This document shows, piece after piece, positions 47,104-56,566 of a DNA stretch of 64,000 nt. Position 1 is the first letter of the stretch. Each line of letters starts with the position of its first letter. This DNA is from Brevipalpus yothersi (Eukaryota; Arthropoda; Arachnida; Trombidiformes; Tenuipalpidae). The stretch spans positions 124,001 through 188,000 of the forward strand of contig QZCP01000590.1 of the NCBI GenBank assembly GCA_003956705.1, read 5' to 3'. Made by a program: the position numbers and the translations under genes. The notes under the pieces were generated by a model, which saw only the letters and a list, made by a program, of their open reading frames with translations, searched no databases and was not told the DNA's origin.

Positions 47104-48104
47104 CCCCCGAGAGGCTGAGTTATCTCCCTCATACACATAAATTATACATTTTGTTGATCATTTATTCCTATTTTGACGAATACTTTGTATTCTTGTCATC
47201 TTCTGGCTTTTTTTTGCTGTCCTAATCGCTCATTGGGACCATCTCAGCATAAGGCATATTGGCAATCGCTTATCGATATACCTTTCACATAATTTAGGGA
47301 GGTTTCTCTTGCTGCCACTAAGAGTAAAAAGCTATCAAAATATCTTTGACTATTAAAAGTGTAGAAAAACAGAGTTTTGCACTAAAACACCAAGAATGCT
47401 AAATGCCTCATATCTCTGTGTTGACTAGATAATCACTCGAGAGATTCATCTTGGAAAGCTGATTTGAGATCAGCTGGTGGGCTTTGTGAGATTCACCTAG
47501 CAAACACAATAACACACATCACTATCATTGTCAACACATTCATTGAGATCACTGATTAATGTTAGAAACCTCCTCTTCAAATCTTTTGAAGATTTGCCAC
47601 GCCGAGAAGGTGGATATTAGCCTTTATCTATCTTTTAGCATGGGCCATAGCGATTGAATTCAAACTAATTTGATCAGATTTCATTGGAGAAAAATTACTA
47701 CTCTGTTTAAACCAAAAAGTCAAACGAGCCTGTGATGCACCAAGATGCACTCAATATACATCTTAATCTCTCTCGCTTCAATCTAACATGATATCACTCC
47801 AGAATCCTACATTATAGACATTTGTTAATCTACCACACTTACTCAAGGATTCCTTCTGGAGCCATCCTGATTAATTCAATCAATTTGATTTTGACTAATT
47901 TAATTTTAGTTAGAAAAGAAAGTTAGAAAACGAAACAAAAAATAGAGCCAACATCACCAATTGTTTTTTTGCCACTTGGACCACTTCAAACGACCTTGAA
48001 TCAGATACAAAAAATTACTGAGTTGCAAAAAACAGATTTTTCAATTCATGGAACAAACATCAAATGAAAATGAACGCAACAAAAAAGAATGAAATTGAGA
48101 GTGA
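47104..48104. other. Rest of unit A, no gene recognised
   Basis: Matches parts of unit B beyond its secreted gene (for example the start of this stretch against about 51448, and the end against about 52095-52260). No intact frame. Confidence 0.5.
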
Positions 48105-48515
48105 GTGAGAGAGAGAGAGAGAGAGAAGAAATGAGATTTATGATCGAATGAGTCTCATGAAAACATATCAACTTGAAAAACTGGTCGATGATGGCCGATG
48201 ATGGTCAACAGGTAAGAGTTATACAGAGAAATATAGAATATATCCATTATATTTTTTGAGACCAGATTTTTTCAAAATTCCAGCGGATAGTACAATTTGG
48301 ATGAACGAGTATCTAATAGGAATGGGAAACCATTTTTATCTACACCAAGAGAAATGCACCCGATCGTTATTCCTCGGGTGGTCATCACCTGATATCTAAC
48401 GGTAACTTTCAAATCACATATATCGAGTTAAGAATTGATATGTAGAGGAACTCAATAAAACTATAGAAGTATTAACCTCCAATGAATTCTTCTTACCAAT
48501 ATTTCAATCACCCCT

Positions 48516-49420
48516 ATGTTAGTGTGTTTTGGTGCAATTTTTCTCTTTCTAGCATCTCTCTGTTTTTTTGAATATCACTTATCGAATGTTTCTTTCTCTC
48601 GAGATGAGAATGTTAGTGTGACTGCAAATTCTATTGCCCTATACCATATATTCACGCTTTTATGTTCTGCCCTCTCCAGTGATAATCTAAGCTTTCACCG
48701 TGGTGTCTTGAAAGCGCGAATATACGGTACATACACACGATACAAAATATATGTTCCCTGGATGGTTGAGATGATGTGCAATTGAAGAGTGATAATAGAC
48801 AAAAGAGTGGTCACATTGAGGCTAATTTAGCGAGATAGACTATCACCAATATCAGTTGATAGGAGTAACCCAAACGATGAGAGTACTTGGAATTTACAAT
48901 TTGAGAATATGGGGGCCTTTGGAAAGTTTTCCTCCTCATATCTATTGCAAAATGGTTGATATACCATGCAAACTCTTCCCTCGATGAGTCCATAGAACAT
49001 ATACGTGCTGAAAAAGGTCAAAAATGAGTATTTTCTCAGTGAATGAAGTGAATTTCTCTGATTGAGACTTACAGTTTGTTAATGTTTCCATAGAAAAATG
49101 ATCTATTTGAGTATGTATTATCAGAAGAAATCGATATTTGTTCCCATTCAAATCATCAAATTCATCATATTTGAGCTGGTAATAGAATTATTAGAGTGTC
49201 AACATACGACAATCTAAAGTGATAAGCTACTCAAATGTCTATCAAAATTAGAGAATAGAAAATCTTTAGACTCCTTGAGTAATTCTGAGAATTTTAACGA
49301 AAACAATGATTTGGGGTCAACACCTACAACTGGATGTTGAAGAGACAAAAAAATTTTCGTAGCTTTTCTCTTGAATCTATTACCCATGAGTTGAGAGAAC
49401 GAACTTATCATATTACTTGG
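48516..49420 (-). pseudogene. Degenerate membrane-protein exons, unit B
   Basis: Minus-strand pieces: ISSFSQLMGNRFKRKATKIF and SLQHPVVGVDPKSLFSLKFS (about 49410-49220), EEFAWYINHFAIDMRRKTFQ, LILVIVYLAKLASM-stop (about 48980-48810) and NIWYRAIEFAVTLTFSSREK (about 48650-48580). The LVIVYLAKLASM and IEFAV-L-FSSRE pieces match units A and C. Several stops and frame changes separate them. The plus-strand 89-residue frame at 48516-48785, which looks as if it had a signal peptide, is in a different frame from its unit A and C counterparts and is treated as a shadow. Confidence 0.35.
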
Positions 49421-50453
49421 TTAAGGTGCAGATTGAACAAAATTAACTTTTGAGCTCTTCGTTGAGATTTCATAATGGATCAGTCCATAGATTCATCCAT
49501 GCCCATGAAAACTGATACAACACAATACTTACATGGACTCGGAGGAACCATTGGGTCATAGTCTTTTGGAAATAGAGCATCTCGCTCAACTTTGGTGCTA
49601 TTTTTTCATCATAAGTAATCCAAATATCAGTGAATGGCTGCGCAGCATGATGTGTTGTGATGAAAAAAAAATAAACAGCTACTCACGGATAACGGAGCCC
49701 AGCATTGGAAGAGCTGAAGTGATAGAAAATTATTGCGAAAAAAACCAAAATCGAATGTTTTTTTGCCATTTTGTTAAGCTTTCACCAACAAACATAAACA
49801 AATAAGGACTGAAATTCTATCACTTTTTTGAGCATGAAAAATAGTCTACCAGTTATCCACCGTATCACATTAAACGATCTCAGCAACTGTTGAAAAATTT
49901 GAAAATTTATGATAACCTAAGATCTCTTTCAAGCATCTTCAGGTGTAAGAGAGGAAAAGAATCAAGTAATCTGAATACAGTTCATGAGCATGTTGAAAAG
50001 AAACAAGTTGTCTGAATGAACCGATAAAAATTCATAGGATACTTGCTAGCTATGTTAACCCCCGAAGAGATGGTCATTTGAAGTTCATGGTTGATTTTCA
50101 AAGTCTATGCTTCGTCTTATTAACATGCTTCAGGTTAGGTAGACTGTCTTTCATATTAAAAATATTGTGACCGCATTGATAAACAGATTTTGACAACCTC
50201 ATTCTGTCTGGACCAAATGGAAGGGGAGATATTTCTCCTCCTGATCAGATTTCCAATTCGGAGAAAATTGTTGAGAATCAAAAATCGAATGAAGTTGCGT
50301 ACTGATCAAGGAGGGATGTATTCCTGATTTTAAAGATGACGTTATGAAAAGTAAGAGAACACAGTTATCATCAGTATAGTTGCAATCAATCAATCTTCGA
50401 CGTGTTAAACTGAATATTTTTGTGTTGAAAATTGGCCACGAAAATATGAAACA
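49421..50453. other. Unit B sequence upstream of the secreted gene
   Basis: Matches 45600-46757 of unit A in several blocks (for example about 50080-50170 with 46380-46465, and 50215-50345 with 46510-46645). No intact gene. Confidence 0.5.
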
Positions 50454-50804
50454 ATGCAATACAAGCTACCAATCTTCTTGAGTACCATTTTGTTTCTGTT
50501 TGGTAAGTATGAGAGCGAATATTCACATTTACTAAGTATAAACGGAGTGAAAAATTCTCTTCTTTTCCCAGGAATATATCCATCTTACGCAGACAGATTT
50601 AGTAAATTAATTGAAGAAGGAATTGATAAATTGACATCGTGTGAAGAAAATTCCTGCTCAAAGAAATGGAATTGGTTTGATAAGGTGGTTTTGCAAGGCA
50701 TCATAAATTGGTATTTCATTACCACACCACCTTACGAGTCCATTAAGGGATTATCCATACAAAAAGCCTTGGAACGACTCATTGCAAAATACTGTATTTT
50801 TTAA
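50454..50804 (+). CDS. Small secreted protein, unknown family, copy B
   Basis: Two exons, 50454-50502 and 50572-50804, giving 93 aa. Exon 1 is identical in protein to copy A except one residue (MQYKLPIFLSTILFLFG). The signal peptide ends in IYPSYA. The mature part is DRFSKLIEEGIDKLTSCEEN, SCSKKWNWFDKVVLQGIINW, YFITTPPYESIKGLSIQKAL, ERLIAKYCIF; three Cys against two in copy A. Helix-like amphipathic patterns surround the Cys. The 69-base intron is a multiple of three and has no in-frame stop, so an unspliced message would still read as a 116-residue secreted protein. Family unknown. Confidence 0.7.
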   Translation: MQYKLPIFLSTILFLFGKYESEYSHLLSINGVKNSLLFPGIYPSYADRFSKLIEEGIDKLTSCEENSCSKKWNWFDKVVLQGIINWYFITTPPYESIKGLSIQKALERLIAKYCIF

Positions 50805-52264
50805 TGCTTCAGAACATTTATAAGTACAGATTTTTTATGAGAGAAATAGATTGGTTTGAAAGTGAAACCAATAGTGATGCGATCAGTTGATGCTTTTACA
50901 TCTTGTTTCTACACCAGAATTGGCTGTGAAAAATGCTAGAGTTGGCAATCATAGGAAAGAAGAAAGTGATAGACAAAGAAAAGAAAGAAGTGGATGATGT
51001 TCATTTATACTTTGAATTAGAGCATGCTATTGCCGTTTTTCCTTTGTATTTTGAAGTGAAAATTGTCCACTGCATCATCATGCATTTAGGTATATCTTTG
51101 AACTTTACTTCATTTACTCCTAGAATCCAACTATTCGAGTAACTTTTGAGCTCATTTATCGCAGACAAAACCGCTTGGCTTCTATTGAAACTATTCAAAA
51201 ACCCTACTTTCACTGGGTAAACCATTGTGCGGGCAGCGAGAGCACGTGTCCACTTTTTACCTTTTAGCTATATCTTTGATATTTATCTCCTTTTCTTTTG
51301 GAATCACTTTTTGGTACTTTCTTTGATTGCTCACACTACTATTATTTCACGTTTCACTTATGACAATTGGTTAGAAACTACCACAATTAAGAAAAACATT
51401 CATCATCATGTCTCAATCACACCACGTGTAGTATGGAATGTCAACCGTCCCGAAGAGGCTAAGTCATCTGCCCCATTCATTCATTGTTTCATTTATACCT
51501 ATTTCGATGAATATTTTATATCTTTACCATCTTTTGGCCAATATCCTCAAATTCTATCGGTCACTGAGGCCTCGGCAGCTTCTGTACCCACAGTGTCACC
51601 TCAATTCAAACAGATATTATCAACATATTTAGCCCTTTCTATGACCATCTGTGTGCAATCAGTGACATTTTTGACAATCATTTGTGTATTGGCAGTTTTG
51701 CCACAGTCTACAGCTGTAGGAGCTTTCTATTGCAATCACATTGAGATGAATAAAAACGATCTGATTTCATTTGATCTCTTAGTGCTTATCAGAGAGTCCT
51801 TCACTAAAAATAGAAAACTCTCTCGATTAATTAATAAGTTAAGTTAGTAAAACAATTGTAGCACTAAAGCACTATAAATGATATGCATCATATCTATCTG
51901 GGGTGACTTGATGATCATTCCAGAGATTCAAATTTGGAAAATGATAGGAGTTCCTCCTGAGTTTGAAAAGTATTATCTTTGTTCCACTCAATTCTTTTTT
52001 TGCTATAGAGAGCTATACAAGAGAAATGGTGACTTCTCACACTGAACAGAAGGACACCTGATACTCACCAAGTGATAAGATCACTTTTCACCGAGTTATA
52101 AAGCGAGACAAAAAATAGAACTAACGTTGCTTATTGTTTTCCTCCATTTGGATCACTTTAAACGATCTCAGATCAGTTACAAAAAAATTACCAAGTCTAA
52201 CAGATTTTTCTATTTACGAAACTAGTATCAAATGAAACTGGGCACAAGAAAAAAGAATGAAATG
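50805..52264. other. Unit B downstream part with an unexplained long open frame
   Basis: A plus-strand frame is open at 51227-51847 (206 aa without a natural ATG at its start; Ser/Thr/Ile-rich, with hydrophobic patches). A minus-strand frame at about 51723-51604 reads KAPTAVDCGKTANTQMIVKN, VTDCTQMVIERAKYVDNICL. Neither is preserved in unit A and neither is recognised. The minus-strand piece has Cys spacing reminiscent of small secreted proteins and a possible acceptor just upstream (TTGCAATAG). No call made. Confidence 0.25.
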
Positions 52265-52782
52265 GAGAGAGAAAGAGAAGAAATGAAATTAATGGCCAAA
52301 ATATTCTCTTGGAATCGTATCAAATTGAAAAATTAGTCAATGATGGTCTAATCATAAAGATCGCTCGTTTGAATGAAAACCGAATCATTCCTAACAGTGA
52401 AAAAAATTATAATTCGTAGAGAAGAGGGAAAAGTTATTTTTTCTGATTTCTTTACTCTAAACTTGTCCATGTTTTCTTCTGTTATCGATCAAGAACTTTT
52501 ACCAGGAAGAAAAAGGAGGATTTGAGACTCTTATATCAACAGTTATACAGAGAAATCTAGAATTTAGAATTCATTCATTATGCCTTTTTAAGATCAGATT
52601 CACAAGATAGTACAATTTGAATGAATGAGTATCTAGTATAAATGGGACACCATTTGTATCTATACCAAGAGAAATGCACCAAGCCATTATTCCTCAGGTG
52701 ATCATTACCTGATATCTAATGGTAACTCCCCAATCATGTATATTGAAGTAAGAATTAATAAATAAAGGAACTCAATAGAACT

Positions 52783-53330
52783 ATGAAAGTATTAACTGAG
52801 CTTCCAATGAATTCTTCTAACCAATATTTTAATCAACACTGTATTCGATCCTCTCTATTTTGTTGTAATGAAAGAACAATTTTTCTCTTTCTAGCAGCAT
52901 TCTTCTTTTCGAGTAGCACTTACCAGATGTTTCTTTCTCCCGAGATAAAAATGTTACTGTGGCTACAAATTCTATCATCATCAACATATGTATGTTGCCT
53001 GGATGGTTGGAATGATGTGCAATTGAAGAGTGGTTATAGACAAAAGAGTGGTCACATTGAGGCTAACTTGGCGAGATAGACTATCACCAGTATAAAGTTG
53101 ATAGAAGTAACCGAAACGATAAGAATACTTGGAGTATACAATTCGGAAATATGGTGATCACTCAATTGTTCCAGTTCAAAAGTGCCTTGAAAGCATGAGA
53201 ATGGACCTGTGTGAAGAGAAAACATTGGAAAGCACAGATTTTTGCGAAATTTGAGCATCAGAGCAACAAGTTCTGGTGATGATCATAATATCGAAGAAAA
53301 ATGGAAACATACCGAGTTCATAGGTTCTAG
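52783..53330 (-). pseudogene. Degenerate membrane-protein exons, unit C
   Basis: The best preserved of the three copies: from an acceptor (ATCACCAG, about 53274) the minus strand reads LVALMLKFRKNLCFPMFSLH, TGPFSCFQGTFELEQLSDHH, ISELYTPSILIVSVTSINFI and LVIVYLAKLASM before a stop at 53054-53052. Further on it reads IEFVATVTFLSREKETSG with a GTAAGT donor. The stop after LASM, where unit A reads on as LASIWPLFCE, argues for loss of function. Family not identified. Confidence 0.4.
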
Positions 53331-53400
53331 TTTAGTTTCGCGGTGGCAATGATCGCAATTTGAGGCCACTTGATAGAGTTAAGGTTGAAAAACTTGCACT

Positions 53401-54405
53401 AAGATCATGAATCTGCGTTGAAATAGTCACGAAATAATGACCTTATCATGGTTTGACATTTTGCTAACTTGACTGTTTTTTCTTCCTTTTTCGAATTCTC
53501 TATACATGTATGATTGAGAATTGTATTTCTCTTCTCTTCGATTATGCTCTGGAAAAATCTTGAATAAAAAAATTGAGGAGCTCTCAATCCAAAACCACCA
53601 ACAACGTGCATATTGTAGAGTTTACTATCACATGAACAACCCAGTTGACTGTCAGAAAATTATTCATTTTCTCATCATTCACAAAACTGGTCATTCGAAC
53701 TGATAAAAGCAAATGATTTATCATTAAAATGGGAATGTTCCGACTTGGGTGTCAAAGAATTGTATTTTATATCATGGTCTTCGTGAATGCAGAAAAAATC
53801 AGACAATTTTTATTGAATAAAAAACAATTGCAATAAAAATTTATAGTAGACAAGTGAATTCTTGCAACATTCATGTGCGAATTCATCTAAAATTACATTC
53901 TCATTTGAATCCTGGAGCTCATGATAGTGACAAACTTGTCGATCGGTGTTGATTGCAGTTAGCTTTCAATATTACTCATTTTATGCCGCTGATCAAATTC
54001 AGACAAGAAGTTGGAAAAATAAGAGCAAAAATTCTTGTCCAGTGTGAATACAATCTCAAAGTGGATGGAAATGGTGTGAGAAAGTTCCAACACTAGAAGG
54101 CAAGATAAAATAGGAAAAATAGTATTCATCAATGGACGTTCTCAAAACACAGCAAAACAATTTTCCTCCGTTTTGTTGATAATCAATCATGTTAATTGAT
54201 AGCCATGAGTGATTCTTGATCGATAGGAAGAAAAGAGAGGAGAGAATACATCGCAAGAGATAAAATAGGTAAACAATCATGGGTGGCATGTCAGCGGTAG
54301 ATAATTTTCATTTCAATTAGGTGTGAGATAAATAATATGAATATGATTACACCGGTAATTGGTGGCACACCGTTATTCCTCTCACCTTCACCGACATCTT
54401 CTTCC
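53401..54405. other. Intergenic region without recognised gene
   Basis: About 1 kb of AT-rich sequence beyond the duplicated block. No gene recognised on either strand. Confidence 0.5.
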
Positions 54406-55074
54406 TCATCGGGCCATAGTAATGATTGTCACTCCAGATCCATTTGGTTGAGATTTTTGATCGGCCAATTTTGGGCTTATATCCTCGATGATACCGGATG
54501 ACCGATTGCGACCATTCCGATAGATTGCAAAAAAGTCTTCCTGAGGCTTGGTGTACGAAAATGGAACACTACCATGGAATGTACGAATTGGTGAGACCAT
54601 TTTGATGGCTGATCCATTGAATGGTGAATCGTTTTTTTGACACTTATCGTCAGAATTTTCATGATGATAAGATTGCTGCTGCTGTTGATTTGAATCACAC
54701 TGATTCGATTGTGGTGTTGGATCATTCAAATTGATGTGAGATATAAACGAATACGGACGAACTTGATGTATGGATGATGGAGTGGAGTCACCATCAGAAA
54801 TTTTGGAAGTTTTTTCTCTATCCTTACCATGACAAAAACAATGATAACATGACCAGATAATTATCAAAATTGCAATCAAACTCATTATAATTCCAACATA
54901 TGATCCGTAAACACCCAAAGATTGGGTCAACTTATTGTCGTGTAGACTTGAATTGATCAAAACAATCGCTTCCGGATGTAAGCTTACTCGGGAATCATTT
55001 TCAAATTTGAGAAATAAAACGGATGAAGAAGATTGTAAAAATGATGATGTTGGATTAGATGGGGGAGAATTCAT
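54406..55074 (-). CDS. Single-pass membrane protein, unknown family
   Basis: Single-exon frame of 222 aa from the ATG at 55074. There is no signal peptide: about 55 residues rich in Ser/Pro/Asn (NSPPSNPTSSFLQSSSS) lead into one transmembrane helix at about 57-75 (VGIIMSLIAILIIIWSCYHC). Palmitoylation-prone Cys follow (CYHCFCHGKDREK), then a cytoplasmic tail of about 140 residues with a Gln run (QQQQQ) and Tyr/Ser-rich linear motifs (RPYSFISHI, SPIRTFHGSVPFSYTKPQED). The topology suggests a type III plasma-membrane protein. An upstream exon with a signal peptide is possible, because the ectodomain is short. I do not recognise the family. Confidence 0.55.
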   Translation of the reverse strand: MNSPPSNPTSSFLQSSSSVLFLKFENDSRVSLHPEAIVLINSSLHDNKLTQSLGVYGSYVGIIMSLIAILIIIWSCYHCFCHGKDREKTSKISDGDSTPSSIHQVRPYSFISHINLNDPTPQSNQCDSNQQQQQSYHHENSDDKCQKNDSPFNGSAIKMVSPIRTFHGSVPFSYTKPQEDFFAIYRNGRNRSSGIIEDISPKLADQKSQPNGSGVTIITMAR

Positions 55075-55680
55075 GGTGAATGTTGATTATTGTCGATACC
55101 GGCTGATCTTCACAAACTGGTGAACTATTGGAATATGATCACTTTCACAAGTCGTTATGAGATCCTCTCCGTTTTTCTCTTTCTCTTTCTTTCTCCATTT
55201 TTTGATCTTAAATGTCCAAAAAAACAAGCATATTTGAAGATCAATCGACAAGATTGATAATAATTGCACAAGAGAGAGAAAAAAAAGGAACTTTCTTTCT
55301 TTATCCGTTGCTATTACAATTGCTGTCAATCCGTTTTTCGTGATGATTTGGTAGCTAAAAGTTTACTTAATATATGCGAAATGAGGACAATATATAAAAT
55401 GACAAATTAAAATGAACACATAATGTACACGAAAAGGTTTCAAATGAAAGTGTGTGTGTGTGGGTATATAAATGTGGATGTGATTTGAAGCCCAAAGTAT
55501 CAGCCCTAGTTTCATGTGAGTGTGTGTATGTATTCGCTTAAACAAGACCACTTTCATTGCTTGCTTACCGTTTCTAATAGTCGTTAGTCGTCTAATTATA
55601 CGTTAACTCTCGGCTGTTAACCTTTGGATGCTGTTGGATCAACAGTGTTGATCACATCTCATTCAAAGTCTCGCCAACTC

Positions 55681-55743
<63 letters not shown>

Positions 55744-56354
55744 TCCAATTTCATCCAAGAGCAAAAACTCTATCAGTGAAAGTTTTTTTTATTTCCATCA
55801 TTCCATCATGAATGAATAGAAGAGAGAGGAAGAAAGAGAGAGAAAGAGAACATCATGAAGCATGAAAATTGTACCATCTACATATCTACATATTATTATC
55901 ATTCGACAACAACAATTAATAGTTCACAATGATTACACCCCACCTTCACTTGAGTGTATGCATGAGTATGTATATATTAAGTGGCACAGAAAGAGTATCA
56001 TCTGAATGTATATGTATCTATCTTCGAATCGAAGATGTTTCCATGATAAGGATTGGGAATTAGAGAGAGGAATGCTTCTCAGCTCTTCAAAAATTTTTTT
56101 CATCATCCATCAAATAAGTGAAAAAAAACAATAAATATTTATATCGCTTATGTTGGAAATTTTTATCTCGAAACTTGTTTCGCTCTCAATTCATTGAAAC
56201 ATATCATAGCATATTGAATTGTTCAATGTGTGAAGGATCAATTTTATTGAAAATCATTTACAAATTTTTAATGGAAAGAGGAAGTGGAAATAAAGTGGAA
56301 GCTTTTTTGAAATATAAAAGAATTTGGAAGACCAGAAAATGAAGAGAAAAATAT
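55075..56354. other. Intergenic region with CT microsatellite
   Basis: Lies between the upstream end of the membrane-protein gene and the 3' end of myosin VI. It contains a CT run at 55688-55741 and a short TG stretch near 55450. Small open frames look incidental. Confidence 0.55.
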
Positions 56355-56490
56355 TTAATATTGTATTTTAGATCCACCATTTTTGATCCACTCTTTTTCA
56401 AATTCTTCTGCCAAAATTTCGGCTCCTCTTTTGCTTGTCAATCGAGTCTCATCCAGACTGAGTTCACACATTTGCATATCATCTCGTCCT

Positions 56491-56566
<76 letters not shown>

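Larger units (their letters stand above)
44149..53400. repeat. Tandem segmental duplication, about 4 kb unit (two full copies and one partial)
   Basis: Unit A starts at the GA run near 44149, unit B near 48105 and unit C near 52265 (spacing about 3.96 and 4.16 kb). Matching landmarks: (1) after the GA run, tatcaacttgaaaaactgg at about 44238, 48166 and, diverged, 52318; (2) caatttttctctt at about 45100, 48536 and 52875; (3) the small secreted gene at 46758 and 50454; (4) cttattaacatgcttcagg at about 46415 and 50118; (5) the closing stretch ending aaaaaagaatgaaat at about 48080 and 52250. Unit C matches through about 53330 (compare gaaatttgagcat at 45587 and 53250). Unit B carries about 600 extra bases after its secreted gene. 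Confidence 0.8.

Noticed and set aside
48516..48785. 89-residue plus-strand frame with a signal-peptide-like start
   Set aside because: Unit A and C counterparts are in a different frame, while the minus strand shows the repeated peptide IEFAV-L-FSSRE; the plus frame looks incidental.
44149..53400. Idea that the repeated block is a transposon
   Set aside because: No terminal repeats, target-site duplications, transposase or reverse transcriptase were seen; ordered tandem copies fit segmental duplication better.
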